Below the pieces are notes generated by a model, which was not told the DNA's origin, made no database searches, and saw nothing but the letters and a program-made list of their open reading frames with translations. 64,000 bases of DNA from Perilla frutescens (lineage: Eukaryota > Streptophyta > Magnoliopsida > Lamiales > Lamiaceae), in assembly GCA_026008535.1 (NCBI GenBank), contig BRKX01000001.1, positions 35,417,317 to 35,481,316 on the forward strand, read 5' to 3'. Made by a program: the position numbers and the translations under genes. Below are positions 20,941 through 34,260 of this stretch, in pieces. How positions within the stretch are numbered: the stretch's first letter is position 1; each line of letters begins with the position of its first letter.

Positions 20941-21543
20941 TTATGTTAGACTATAGTTTAGTTCAGATTTTTATTTAATTTAATGTAATTTTCGTCTATA
21001 TTATAGTTAAGGTTGACTAGAATTGTATTTAAGGCAATTTCCTACCTTGAATAGAATTCTAGTTTAGGTATCTTCCTAGTATAGTTAGAGATCCCTTTTG
21101 GATCAATTTTTGAGCCTTATTTTATGTTTAATTTCGTTCCCCCATAGTATTATAAATAGGGGAACCATGTCACATTGATACTTTAGACTTTATTTGAATT
21201 ATTAAGCTTTGCTTTCAATATTGTCCCAACCCCTTTTAATCTTTGTGAGTTTTGATTAACAAATTCATATTCTTGGAGCTAGCAACTTGAAGTCTTATTC
21301 AAGGGTATTACTTAATCCACTTGAGGGATTAATCGGTATTCGCTATCCGAAGATCAATTTGGAGATTTCAACCTTGGATACGTTCGAGATTCAAGGAGGC
21401 TATCGGGTTGTGATTCACATCAACAAATCATCATCCATCAACCATAATCGACGCCATCCATAATTCATCAACGCAAGTTTGAATTCAGCGCCCAAGATCG
21501 TGATCGTGTTCTACGCCAATCCATCCATATCGTAAGTTCGTTT
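20928..21543 (+). repeat. TG LTR 3, internal fragment
   Basis: It matches LTR 2 from about its position 302 onward (AGTATTTATTTAATTATG) and stops after CGTAAGTTCGTTTA, lacking the last ~281 bp. It is joined directly to Gy3 LTR sequence at about 21544. Confidence 0.88.
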
Positions 21544-22009
21544 AATATATGCATGTTAATTCTAAAATAAAAATGTACCATCTTATAAAAGGGATGTGTG
21601 TACACTTACCATGAAAATGGAAATAATATTTTATTATACATAGTCAATTTAAATATAATATATGTACTTCTTACCACTTGTTGTTTTTCCAATGTATATA
21701 TACATATATTATTTAATTAAAAAAATGATATATATATATATATGTAGATAACGTTAATTATAGTAAGTTCAAATATTTTATTTAGCAATCATGAATGTTG
21801 TACGTATATATATATACAAATATATAGTATATATATGGTTGTATCATGTAGGACTAGGTGTAGTTGATATCTACTAAATTTAAAATCGAGTGAAATGAAT
21901 ATTATATAGTTAGATTAATAGATGGTGACTAATCAACTTAGCTAGGTGATGTGTTGGAAGAAGAGATTAGTAGAATGATGACTAATACTTAGGGGTTGAT
22001 CCAATTGAT

Positions 22010-22046
<37 letters not shown>

Positions 22047-23896
22047 TTAGACAAACAAACAAAATACATCTAGATAACCTAATTGGAGACATATATGTAC
22101 CAAATTAGAAATTAGGAGGTAAGAGTTTCTATAAATTCTTTTTAATTAATAGTTAATTTTGTATCCAAATTTTCTTGTTTATGACTAAACATAGTACCTT
22201 ATAAATATTTACGATCGTATGTATCAATAATCTGTATTGAAATTTATAATTAAAATCTAGATTGCACTCCAATGGATTAATTAGATTTTATAATTTATAT
22301 TGATATTTTCTAATTAAAATTAAATTGTACTCCCACATGATTAATTAGCTCTAATAATAAATTAATTTATGTTCTATAAAATTTTATCTATTGTAGAGAT
22401 TAGTAATTTATTAGCTAAGTGAAAGTGACTAATTTAGCAAAATCATATGATAAGCTAATTTCAATCTGATAAGTTAACACTTCTCAATAAATGGTTAACT
22501 ACTAGTGATATTCATTATATAGGGTAGTCGTAATTTGAGTTTAGTTTATAATATTATCATTGCATAATGTTTTAGTAGTTCTCGAAATAAGAGATAGCCG
22601 AATAATTAAATAGTTAATAGATGATATAGCAAAAGAATTATGTGATTAGTGCTTAGTATTGAAATGCAAATATTTATCAGTTAGATGTTAGTACCTCAAG
22701 TAATTAGGTTACTCCATCTGTTATGAAATATTAATAATTGTGTAAATACACTACGTATATTCTGTTTCTATTCTCTAAGCTAAAAATGATGCCATATTAA
22801 CAGGAAAATACATAATTAATTAGTGATGGAATGATTAGTTATCTAAATTTGAGAAAATTATAAAGGAATTATGTGTTAAGTTTTAGATATAGGATCCTTC
22901 TAGCTCAATTAAGTTAAGGTTAATTGTTGTAGGGCCAGAGGAAGTAGCAAAATCCGAGCAGAACCAACCCAGAGTTTAAAAGCCTTTCTATGAGACAAAA
23001 TCTTTTATCAGGTGGGTTTTTATTATATAAAAATGTATTTCGGGTTATTAAGCCCTGATATTTATAAAATGAATGTGATTGAATATACAATTAATGACTA
23101 TATTTAATGTGCTCTCCTGACTCATGTAAGTCTTACTACTGTTTTGGTGATGAAACTATAATGGTTCACGATATCGAGCCCTAAGCAAACAAGGTAGTGT
23201 ACAACCTTAAGCAGCCGGGTTGTGTGTACGAACCGACTCACCATAAGCGTTCTAGGGGAGAGTGGCGCGCAATGATGGAACTAAAATGATTTAGTATAGA
23301 TGGAATTCACAAATTTTCTGTTTTAAAAGCATTCCATGATATGCTTAAAATATGATTGGATATTCTGTTTTATAAAATGATTGTGAAGGTTTTTCTCAAA
23401 AAAATACCCACTGAGTGCATTAGTACTCACGCCCAAAATCTTTTCAAATATTTTCAGGATGAGCTGCGGGATGGTCGACGGCTGTGCTAAGGCCGAGGGG
23501 CTATCTTTTGTTGTGTATATATATGTTTCTTTATGTACGGTATCTAACTGGGAACATGTTTCCTTTTGAGTTTAAATAAAAACACTACGTTTTTTTCCGC
23601 TTACTCTGATACAGTTTGTCCTCAATTATTTGAAGCATGTTATGATTTCAGCATTTACACTATGATGTTCCTTTATAATTATCTTATGGGATAAGTTCCC
23701 TTTGATGATTGGTAATTCATTCAAATTCCTTATGAACGCTCTGGTGCGTGATTCTATTACAATTGTAGAGGTTATGTTGCCTAAATGATTGAGGCACTAA
23801 CCCCATTTCTATAATTATCTTTATGTAACAACCCCTTTCTCCTTTCCCAAGTAGCGCATCGGTCCCTTTTCCTTCTTCCGGGATCGGGTCGTTACA
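21544..23896 (+). repeat. Gy3 5' LTR, 5'-truncated
   Basis: It aligns with 31935-34260 of the 3' LTR and ends GTCGTTACA. A (GT)n(AT)n microsatellite at about 22010-22047 is longer than in the 3' copy. No genes; AT-rich throughout. Confidence 0.9.
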
Positions 23897-24691
23897 GAGT
23901 GGTATCAGAGCCAGGCTACAACTCTGTAGGCCTGTCATATTATTGATAGAGTCTAGTTCTCTGTATAATCTCTTAATTGATTGTCTGATAGCCCTAGCAC
24001 GTCACCTCCACCGCACTCATCTGCTTCAAAATGAAAGGTACGTTAGTTAAAATGCTTTTGAGATTCAATGATATTTACTGATTTAAAAAATAAATGTGGA
24101 TAAGGATAATTTTCCACATTGATGATATTTATGAAAAAGTCGCACTAATGATGGGTTCAAAAGGATGATGGTAAAATTTTGGGATTTTGTGCCCAGATGG
24201 TATTAAATGATTATTCTGAATGGGACAATATGTCCATTATGTTTGAAATGAAATATGATTATTTTTGAATGGGGCAATATGTCCATTATGTCTGTAATAT
24301 GTTTTTAAAGAAAGTGTGATGATAGCAATAAATGCCCTATGATTATGAATGTTATAATGTGTAAGTGATTGGAAATGTGATGATGTTAAAGTGATGGAAA
24401 CCCATAATACCTATGTACATGGAATGTGAACATAGAATGATTTGATTGAGAATGTAGATGAACATAGCTAGCTGTAATTTATACACACAGATTGGATTTT
24501 AAGTGCCTCTCTTAAAGATTCATGTGGAACGTAGACTGATTAAGTTCTTTCCTTTGTAAATAAGTAGACCAATTAGAATTGCATGAGAAATGTTGTTGAG
24601 CATTTAGTTTAGAAGATATCTCACCTTTGTATTAAGTTAGCACAAAGCGGATTTTATATGAGTTAATTCTGAAGCCTAATTTTTTTTCAGA
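23897..24691 (+). other. Gy3 leader and primer-binding site
   Basis: TGGTATCAGAGCCA (23900-23913) starts 3 bases after the LTR and is complementary to the 3' end of plant initiator-Met tRNA. The remaining leader is AT-rich with no supported ORF. It includes a short repeat of GGGACAATATGTCCATTATG-type sequence near 24223-24292. Confidence 0.85.
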
Positions 24692-27600
24692 ATGCCACCT
24701 AAGAAAAGAACACAGAATCAGAGAAAGCTTGGACAACCTACACCAATTCCAATCCCCATACCAGTATCAAGAGTAGAAGAAGTTTTCCGTAAACATCACC
24801 CACCTACTTTCAGTGGGCTAGGTGACCCAATAGATGCAGAAAAATGGATTCGATCTCTGGACCGAATATTTGATTACATGTCTTGCACGAATGAAGAAAA
24901 GCTTACATGTGCTCAATTTCAACTAACTGATGATGCAGACTATTGGTGGGAGTCTGTAAAAAGAACTATGACGTATGAGCAATGGCAGGAATTTACCTGG
25001 GAAGACTTCAAGGAAGAAGTTTATCAGAAATACATTCCTGATTGCTATCGAGAAAAGAAAGAGTCGGAATTCTGGAACCTCCAACAGGGAAGCTCTACTG
25101 TTACTAAGTATGACCGTGCCTTTAATCAACTCTCTCGTTATGCTCCACATATGGTGGACTCGGACTACAAGAAGGCTAAGAAGTTTAGGAAGGGCCTTAA
25201 GCCAGAAATCAGCATGAATCTTATGGGGCATGATGAAATGACATATGCACAAACTCTGCATCGGGCTTTGAATGTAGAGTCTGTTATGCCAGCTGAGAAA
25301 ATTCAGCCACAACAATCTTTCCAGGGTCGGAAGGGAAAGCGGAAATGGGAGAATAGAAACGCAGTGGGAAATAAGCAACAGTGGGCCAAGGGAAATACCA
25401 ATTATGGGCAACAAAATCAACAAGAAAATAGGACTCCCTACCCTATTTGCCAGAAGTTTCATTCAGGAAAGTGTATGAGGAATACAAATAGTTGTTTCTT
25501 TTGTCATCAACCTGGACATTTTGCTCGAGATTGTCCTAGGAATAAAGGAAATATATGTATTCCTCCTAGATTAGCACAAGGTGGAAATATAAATTAGAGG
25601 CCTAACCAAGGAAGCAATCCTAGGCCTAATTAGGGTGGAAACTTAAGGCAAAATCAGAGGGGAAACTTTAAGTCAAATCAAGGACAATGCGCCCCACAGC
25701 TAGCCAGGACTTATGCACTTCAGCAACAGCAGGCAGAGCAAACTCCAGAAAATTTGGCAGGTATGATTAACATGTTTAATATACTTGTGCTCGCTTTATT
25801 TGATACTGGAGCTACACACTCTTTCATTTCAGAAAAGGCAGTGAAAGATTAAAACTTAAACAAGTAGATGCTACTAATGCCTTAGAAGTTAGCATCCCTT
25901 CTGGAAAATTTATTTTAGCCAATAGAATGTTCTTGAATGTGGAACTCGAGATTAACAAAAATATTTTCATCACGGATTTATATGTAATTGATATGAAGGA
26001 TTTTGATATAATCCTGGGAATGGATTGGCTAACAACAACGTATGCGACTATTCGTTGTCATGAGAGAGAAGTCGTATTTCAGAAACTAGGAGAACCAGAA
26101 GTAATTTTCTATGGAGCAAGAATGGGTTTGAAGATACCAGTTATTTCAGCCCTCAAAGCTGTAAAGCTAATGAGAAAAGAAGGTTACCATGCTTTTCTGG
26201 TTAACCTAGTAGGGAAAGAGAATGATGAAGTAACGATAGATCAAGTCCCTATCGTTCGGGAATACAAGGATGTTTTCTCACAAGACCTACGAGGACTACC
26301 ACTTGATAGGCAAACTGAATTCACCATTGATTGGGAACTAGGAGCAGCCCCGATATTTAATGCACCATATAGAATGGCCCCTAATGAACTGCAAGAACTG
26401 AAAGTACAACTACAAGATCTGTTGGACTTGGGTTTCATTCATCCTAGTATCTCACCTTGGGGAGCGCCTATTCTCTTTGTTAAAAAGAAAGATGGTAAAT
26501 TGCGAATGTGCATTGACTATAGGGAGCTGAATAAGGTGACGGTTAAGAATAAATATCCCTTGCCAAGGATAGATGACTTGTTTGACCAATTAAGAGGAGC
26601 TAAAGTCTTTTCAAAGATTGATTTACGTTCAGGTTATCACCAATTGAAGATAAGAAAAGAAGATGTGCTTAAGACAGCATTTCGAACACGTTACGGCCAC
26701 TATGAGTTCTTAGTGATGCCATTTGGTTTAACTAATGCACCTGCAGTGTTCATGGATATGATAAACAGAGTTTTTCATCAATATCTGGATAGCTTTGTTC
26801 TTTTATTTATAGATGATATTCTCATCTATTCAAAAAGTAAGGAGCAACACCAAGAACATTTATGTATAATTCTAGAAACATTGAGGAGGGAGAAATAATA
26901 TGCCAAATTTAGCAAATGTGAATTTTGGCTCAGCGAAGTAATGTTCCTTGGCCATATTGTGTCATCAGAAGGAATCAAAGTGGATCCTGCTAAGGTTGAA
27001 GCAGTAAGTAACTGGAAGTGACCTTCCAGTGCACATGAGATAAGAAGTTTCCTATGATTAGCAGGTTACTACAGATGATTTATTGAGGGATTTTCTAAAC
27101 TGGCAAGGCTAATGACACAATTGTTGAAAAAGAAGACTAAGTTCATCTGGACCGAGGAATGTGAGAAGAATTTCTAAGAACTTAAGAAAAGACTGACCAC
27201 AGCTCCAGTATTGGTTATACCGGAAGGGAATGAGGGATTTGTTATCTTTACAGATGCATCTAAGCTAGGGTTAGGGTGTGTGCTAATGCAAGACAGAAGA
27301 GTTGTTGCTTATGCATCTCGCCAACTCAGGCCACACGAGTTGAATTATCCCACCCATGATCTAGAGCTCGCAGCTGTGGTGCATGCCTTGAAAATTTGGA
27401 GGCATTATTTATATGGTGTCAGATGTGAAATCTACACTGATCATAAGAGTCTTAAATACTTCTTTGAGCAGAAAGACTTAAACATGAGACAGAGAAGATG
27501 GTTGGAATTAGTTAAGGATTATGATTGTACCATTCTCTACCACCCCGGTAAAGCTAATGTTATGGCAGATGCCCTTAGTGGGAAAACCAAAGCAGAGTTG

Positions 27601-28533
27601 GGTTGTTTCCTAACGCAAGAAAAAAGGTTAATTGAAGAATTTCAAAGACTAGAGTTACAGTTAGTTCGACCACCAGACTCTACCAAAGGACTTATAGCTG
27701 CCTTAATAGCTAAATCCAATTTAAGAAAATGAATTGTGGATGCACAAAGAGGGGATCAGTTTTTGGAGAAGATGCGATTGAAAGTAAGATTTGAGGATTC
27801 AAAGGGATTTGCTGAAGCAAATGACAATGCTCTTATGTATGAGAGAAGAATATGTGTGCCCCACAATGAAGATTTAAAGAATGAAATCATGAGAGAAGCT
27901 CATGATACTCCATATACCGCTCACCCTGGAAGTTCAAAGATGTATAGAGATTTGAAAAGAAACTTTTGGTGGCGGAATATGAAGAGAAAAGTGCCTTCAT
28001 ATGTTGAACGATGCTTATCTTGTCAGCAAGTAAAGGTGGTACACCAACGACCATCAGGGTTATACAACCACTTGAAATCCCCGAGTGGAAATGGGAACAT
28101 ATCAACATGGAATTTGTAGTTGGACTACCAAAGTCAGTGCGGGGAAACACTGTGATATGGGTTGTTGTTGATCGATTGACCAAATCCGTGCACTTTTTGC
28201 CAATCAAGATGACACTTGGACTAGATAAGTTGGCTCAACTCTATGTGAAATAGATTGTACGGTTACACGGAGTACCTATCTCGATCACCTCTGACCGAGA
28301 TACCAGATTTACTTCTAGATTCTAGATAAGTCTACAAAATGCTATGGGAACGCAACTAAATTTTAGTACAGCTTTCCATCCTCAGACTGATAGACAATTA
28401 GAAAGGACAATACAAGTACTAGAGGACATGCTCAGAGGAGTTGTAACTGATAGAAGTGGAAGCTGGGAAAATGTTTTAGCCTTAGTGGAATTCACCTATA
28501 ACAACAGTTATCAGGCAACTATTGGAATGGCAC
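24692..28533 (+). pseudogene. Gy3 gag-pol, part 1 (gag to integrase core)
   Basis: From ATG 24692 (MPPKKRTQNQ), gag is open for 301 codons and includes an intact zinc knuckle CFFCHQPGHFARDC. A stop (25595-25597) and further stops precede a protease with LFDTGATHSF. A 1-nt frameshift near 25840-25870 follows, then RT open at 25927-26898 with FIDDILIYSK intact. Stops at 26896-26898 and beyond precede RNase H (27211-27732, IYTDHKSLKYFF intact). The integrase zinc-binding region (27736-28080) has a frameshift near its end, and the first core Asp is Glu (MEF, 28107-28115). It is cut at 28533 by solo LTR B inside the integrase. Confidence 0.93.
28529..28533. repeat. TSD GGCAC, left copy (solo LTR B)
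   Basis: GGCAC is repeated at 31025-31029. Removing the LTR and one copy restores the integrase sequence IGMAPYEALYG across the junction. Confidence 0.95.
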
Positions 28534-31024
28534 TGTAACGCCCCAAACTACTCCGTTTGGCCACGTCACTTAACATACTTGTAACGCCCCAAACTACTCC
28601 GTTTGGCCACGTCACTAAACATATAATTCATTTACATGCGTTTGTGTTCTCATAATAAATTGAACGGAAGCTAAGGTCAAATAGCATAATGAGGTATAAC
28701 ATCATTATTCCAAATATAAATTTTTCTTGCACAATTATAACATGCAACCTATCAAAATCTACCATGTCACACAACATCGTATTTAACGGAAGCATAGAAT
28801 AAACCCATCCACATCATTCATAAAATCATCTAACCTATCGGGCTCATAGGTCTTAGACAACCCGTCCGTCTAGCACCCTAAATTAACAAACATAGCATAG
28901 GAATTCAATGACCTATATTTACACAACATAGGCTCATAGGTCAATCGACCCGCCTTTAAAACATTAACATAATATATCGAGTTAAACATAGCAATACCAC
29001 AAAAGATCGGGCTATTCCCATCCTCAATAATCATTGATCATAAGATAAATAGGTCGATCAATAAAATTATCATAATATGCATATTCAAAGGCATGAAAAG
29101 TAAACACAATCTTGTGGGGCTTCTCTTGTGTTCACAACGCTCCTACTCGGGCTCCGACTCCTCAACCTAAAATTCATTGAATGAATGGGGTGAGTATTTA
29201 ACAACATACTCAGTGGGGAACACTGCAAACAGTTATAGCCAATTGCACAAGTGAAAATATAACATATGGACTTTTCTTTACTTTGTGGAGACTAGTCTCA
29301 ACCCCGTAGGGTCCAAACATCATGATGCCCCCGTTAATGAACATCTTTGGCCCTGTAGGGATGCCTGCAGACATACTACCCCCAAGGGAGGACATTAACA
29401 GGTCTATATTCGATTCCAAAGGATCTCTGCCCCGAAGGGTCTCTTTGTCGACCCCGAAGGATCTCTGTTATGCCCCGAAGGGTCTCTTTTATCTCTGGTC
29501 CGAAGACTCTTCATACGTATATAATCAAAGCACAACAATAACTATAACCTTAAACGTGTTCACAGTTTAGAGTTACCCCACCTTATGAGACGCTTTCAAA
29601 TCTTTCTCAACCTTTGAAATACTTTTTGGCCGTCCACAAGTTGTCCATCTCGAGCCCCAATACGTCACCAAGCACCTTTCAATTCCCTTTTTATTTTAGA
29701 TGTCGAGTTATACAAATAAATCATAACTTTGACCAAACTTATGCTATACTTTACTTTAAGGTCTTCAAACATATCCACATACACAATCACGGATATACAA
29801 ACTCATACTATGATTTTGGACTCAAAATACACATTAAAATTCTTTGAGACATTTAATCGAACACATTACGTGCACACATTCAAACCACATGATCATGACT
29901 CAATTTAAAGCCTTTAAACCCAACATTTCAAATACAAACACCTTCATCCTAGAACATACATGAAAATCAACCCCAAACAACCATCACAACACCTCCAACC
30001 AACAATCAACATATCAAAGGAAAATTAGGGCAAAAATCCAAACCCTAGCAACAATGAACCATGGAGATTTCAATTTAACAACACATATAGCTTCCATGGA
30101 GTAAATAAACCATGTGTTTGAGATATCAAAGCATGGAGATCAATAGAATTTGGAAAACCCTAATTTTTGGATAACAAACCCTAGGTTTGATTCAACAAGA
30201 AATGAGTGTTTAATCCTAAGAAAAAGAGGTATAGAGGTTACCTTGGTTGATGGATGATGATAGTGGAATACACTCCAAAAGTTAAAGAACTCGTAGAGGG
30301 AAATGGAGGAAAATCGCCCAGCAAGAGAGGAGAAAATGAAGATGAAATGGATAAGTGTTGTATATATAGGGTGGAATTTCCGAAATAGGGCACGACCAAA
30401 GGTGGTCGCGTTTTTGGGTCGGGTTTTAGCCGAAGAAAAATGGCTCTCTAAAGCTGGTTAAACGCGACCGAGGGGGTCGCGTTTTATGGTCGCGCTGTAG
30501 ACGCCTCAGAACGCGACTCGAATGGGGTCACGCTTTCCGATCGCACTCAGAATGTAGATTTTTGAAAGAGCTTCGATTTGAGTACTTATAGGTCTCGTGG
30601 TTCCAACCGAGTCAAAAGTTATAACCTCCGGACGAAACCCTACCAAAACTCAGCGAGACCCTCGATTTATACTATTTTCGAAAAGACATACAATACACAA
30701 CTTAAATTTTAAAATATCATCACTACTTATTTAATGCACATACCAAAATTACATAAAATTGAGGTATGTCAAATCAAAATTAAATATAAACACACTCATT
30801 CATTATCATATAACTCGACAATTTAAATGTTAAATTTCAAACTGTGTTATACGCTCAGTATAACATCACTTGCTATGACGTATCGGCTCGAGTGAGACAA
30901 CCTGCAATAAAACAACGGCATAACATACAAACATACTCAGATGATCAATATTCAAACAAAATTAATTCAAATTCATTTTCCAAAATTATAATTCATAATT
31001 TAGAAAAAGAGATGGGGTATCACA
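28534..31024 (-). mobile_element. Solo LTR B (Gy1 family, minus orientation)
   Basis: A 2491-bp LTR with TGTAACGCCCC at the left and GGTATCACA at the right, exact 5-bp TSDs and no internal genes. The first 46 bp are duplicated in tandem (28534-28579, 28580-28625). It contains the family's short repeats (29400-29490), a CpG-rich U3 block (30385-30545) and a TATA-like TATATATA (30361-30368). It is the innermost layer of the nest. Confidence 0.94.
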
Positions 31025-31688
31025 GGCACCATATGAGGCTTTGTATGGTTGAAGATGTAGATCACCACTTTACTGGGATGAAGTGGGTGAAAGAAACATA
31101 TTGGGCCCCAAGATTGTTCAGACAACAATCGAAATAATTGATAAAATAAGAATGAGAATGAAGGAGGCTCAAGATAGACAAAAAGCTTATGCCAATAAGC
31201 GCCGAAAGGATCTGAATTTTAATGCTGCAGATAAGGTTTTTCTCAAAATATCTCCTACTAAAGGAATTATACGTTTTGGCAAAAGAGGAAAGTTGAGACC
31301 ACGGTATATTGAACCCTTTGAGATTCTTGAACGGGTTGGAGAGGTAGCTTATTAACTAGCCTTACCGCCAAGTCTGGCTGAAGTTCATAATGTTTTTCAT
31401 GTCTCAATGTTGTGGAAGTACATGTTTGATCCTAAACATGTTTTAAAGAATGAAGAGATAGTTCTAAACCAAGATTTGACCTACGAAGAAAAACCAATAG
31501 ATATACTTGACAAAAAGGTACAAGTATTGAGAAAAAAACAAATACAACTAGTGAAAGTTCTATGGAATAATCATGGAATTGAGGAAGCTACATGGGAGCT
31601 AGAAGATAAGATAAAGGAACAGTACCCTGACTTGCCATTCAGAGGTATGTCATATTTCGGGATGAAATTTATTTTAAGAGAGGTAGAA
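31025..31688 (+). pseudogene. Gy3 gag-pol, part 2 (integrase end and chromodomain-like tail)
   Basis: It continues the integrase after solo LTR B: the WDEVGE-type segment, ERNILGPKIVQTTIEIIDKI, ADKVFLKISPTKGIIRFGKR and PRYIEPFEILERVGEVAY, then a stop (31353-31355). Next come EVHNVFHVSML and a chromodomain-like tail, QLVKVLWNNHGIEEATWELE. The last open stretch (31407-31721) reads through the polypurine tract (31674-31688) into the 3' LTR because no stop precedes it. Confidence 0.9.
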
Positions 31689-34260
31689 TGTAATATCCCA
31701 AACTTTTTAGTATTGAAATAATAGCCTATGATTACATTAAGGGTAAGCTAGGGAAGAAAATAGACCCTTAAAAATTTTATTTTTTTTAGGTAAAATGTGT
31801 CGTTGGATGGGTTAGCGATATCTGGGAATATTTTCATATCTTTATTCGGAACCCTAGATTTAAGCTTAGTTTGATTAATTAGAAATTTATATATTGAGTG
31901 CAAATAGATTTAGTGTGATTTTTATTTGCATACAAATATATGCATGTTAATTCTAAAATAAAAAAGTACCATCTTATAAAAGGGATGTGTTTATACACTT
32001 ACCATGAAAATGGAAATAATATTTTATTATACATAGTCAATTTAAATATAATATATGTATTTCTTACCACTTGTTGTTTTCCCAATGTATATATACATAT
32101 ATTATTTAATTAAAAAAAATGATATATATATGTAGATAGCGTTAATTATAGTAAGTTCAAATATTTTATTTAGCAATCATGAATGTTGTACGTATATATA
32201 TACAAATATATAGTATATATATGGTTGTATCTTGTAGGACTAGGTGTAGTTGATATCTACTAAATTTAAAATCGAGTGAAATGAATATTATATAGTTAGA
32301 TTAATAGATGGTGACTAATCAACTTAGCTAGGTAACGTGTTGGAAGAAGAGATTAGTAGAATGATGACTAATACTTAGGGTTTGATCCAATTGAGTGTAT
32401 ATATATATATTTAGACACACAAACAAAATACATCTAAATAACCTAATTGGAGACATGTATGTACCAAATTAGAAATTAGGAAGGTAAGAGTTTCTATAAA
32501 TTCTTTTTAATTAATAGTTAATTTTGTATCCAAATTCCCTTGTTTATGACTAAACATAGTACCTTATAAATATTTACGATCGTATGTATCAATAATCTGT
32601 ATTGAAATTTATAATTAAAATCTAGATTGCACTCCAATGGATTAATTAGATTTTAGAATTTATATTGATATTTTATAATTAAAATTAAATTGTACTCCCA
32701 CATGATTAATTAGCTCTAATAATAAATTGATTTATGTTCTATAAAATTTAATTTATTGTAGAGATTAGTAATTTATTAGCTAAGTTAAAGTGACTGATTT
32801 AGCAAAATCATATGATAAGCTAATTTCAATCTGATAAGTTAACACTTCTCAATAAATGGTTAACTACTAGTGATATTCATTATATAGGGTAGTCGTAATT
32901 TGAGTTTAATTTATAATATTATCATTACATAATGTTTTAGTAGTTCTCGAAATAAGAGATAGCCGAATAATTAAATAGTTAATAGATGATATAGCAAAAG
33001 AATTATGTGATTAGTGCTTAGTATTGAAATGCAAATATTTATCAGTTAGATGTTAGTACCTCTTGTAATTAGGTTACTCCATCTGTTATGAAATATTAAT
33101 AATTGTGTAAATACACTATGTATATTCTGTTTCTATTCTCTAAGCTAAAAATGATGCCAAATTAACAGGAAAATACATAATTAATTAGTGATGGAATGAT
33201 TAGTTATCTAAATTTGAGAAAATTATAAAGGAATTATGTGTTAAGTTTTAGATATAGGATCCTTCTAGCTCAACTAAGTTAAGGTTGATTGTTGTAGGGC
33301 CAGAGGAAGTAGCAAAATCCAAGCAGAACCAACCCAGAGTTTAAAAGCCTTTCTAAGAGACAAATCTTTTATCAGGTGGGTTTTTATTATATAAAAATGT
33401 ATTTCGGGTTATTAAGCCCTGATATTTATAAAATGAATGTGATTGAATATCCAATTCATGACTGTATTTAATGTGCTCTCCTGACTCATGTAAGTCTTAC
33501 TACTGTTTTGGTGATGAAACTATAATGGTTCACGATATCGAGCCCCAAGCAAACAGGGCAGTGTCCAACCTTAACCAGCCGAGTTGTGTATACGAACCGA
33601 CTCACCGTAAGCGTTCTAGGGGAGAGTGACGCGCAATGATGGAACTAAAATGATTTAGTATACATGGAATTCATAAATTTTCTGTTTTAAAAGCTTTCCA
33701 TGATATGCTTAAAGTATGATTGGATATTCTGTTTTATAAAATGATTGTGAAGGTTTTCCTCAAAAAAATACCCATTGAGTGCATTAGTAATCACGCCCAA
33801 AATCATTTCAAATATTTTCAGGATGAGCTGCGGGATGGTCGACGGCTGTGCTAAGGCCGAGGGGCTATCTTTTGTTGTGTATATATATGTTTCTTTATGT
33901 ACGGTATCTAACTGGGAACATGTTTCATTTTGACTTTAAATAAAAACACTACGTTTTTTTCCGCTTACTCTGATACAGTTTGTCCTCAATTGTTTGAAGC
34001 ATGTTATGATTTGAGCATTTACGCTATGATGCTCCTTTATAATTATCTGGCGGGATAAGTTCCCTTTGATGATTGGTAATTCATTCAAATTCCTTATGAA
34101 CACTCTGGTGCATGATTCTACTGCAGTTGTAGAGGTTATGTTGCCTAAATGATTGAGGCACTAACCCCATTTCTATAATTATCTTTATATAACAACCCCT
34201 TTCTCCTTTCCCAAGTAGCGCATCGGTCCCTCTTCCTTCTTCCGGGATCGGGGCATTACA
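31689..34260 (+). repeat. Gy3 3' LTR (2572 bp)
   Basis: It begins TGTAATATCCC after TTAAGAGAGGTAGAA and ends GGGGCATTACA. It supplies the ~246 bp missing from the 5' LTR. No genes; the short ORFs are fortuitous. Confidence 0.92.

Larger units (their letters stand above)
14271..21543 (+). mobile_element. TG1-TG2: tandem gag-only LTR elements (LTR-int-LTR-int-partial LTR)
   Basis: Two internal regions are flanked by three LTR units: 14271-15469, 17624-18822 and a partial 20928-21543. The two complete LTRs are both 1199 bp and nearly identical, and the internal regions are also nearly identical. Each carries a gypsy-type gag but no protease, RT or integrase, which fits the non-autonomous TR-GAG class. 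The left end reads TTATGAAG rather than TGATGAAG. The right end is a deletion junction with Gy3. No convincing TSD remains. Confidence 0.85.
21544..34260 (+). mobile_element. Gy3: Ty3/gypsy chromovirus inserted in the Gy2 5' LTR
   Basis: The 5' LTR (21544-23896) has lost its first ~246 bp. Then come a perfect initiator-Met primer site (23900-23913), gag-pol (24692-28533 and 31025-31688), and a complete 3' LTR (31689-34260). The two LTRs differ by only a few percent by eye. The left TSD is deleted, so the 5-bp flank AATAT at 34261-34265 cannot be verified. Confidence 0.9.

Noticed and set aside
22010..22047. (GT)n(AT)n run as a possible regulatory or replication element
   Set aside because: A microsatellite in the Gy3 LTR, shorter in the other LTR; ordinary slippage.
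24923..25462. 179-codon minus ORF
   Set aside because: Antisense shadow of the intact Gy3 gag frame.
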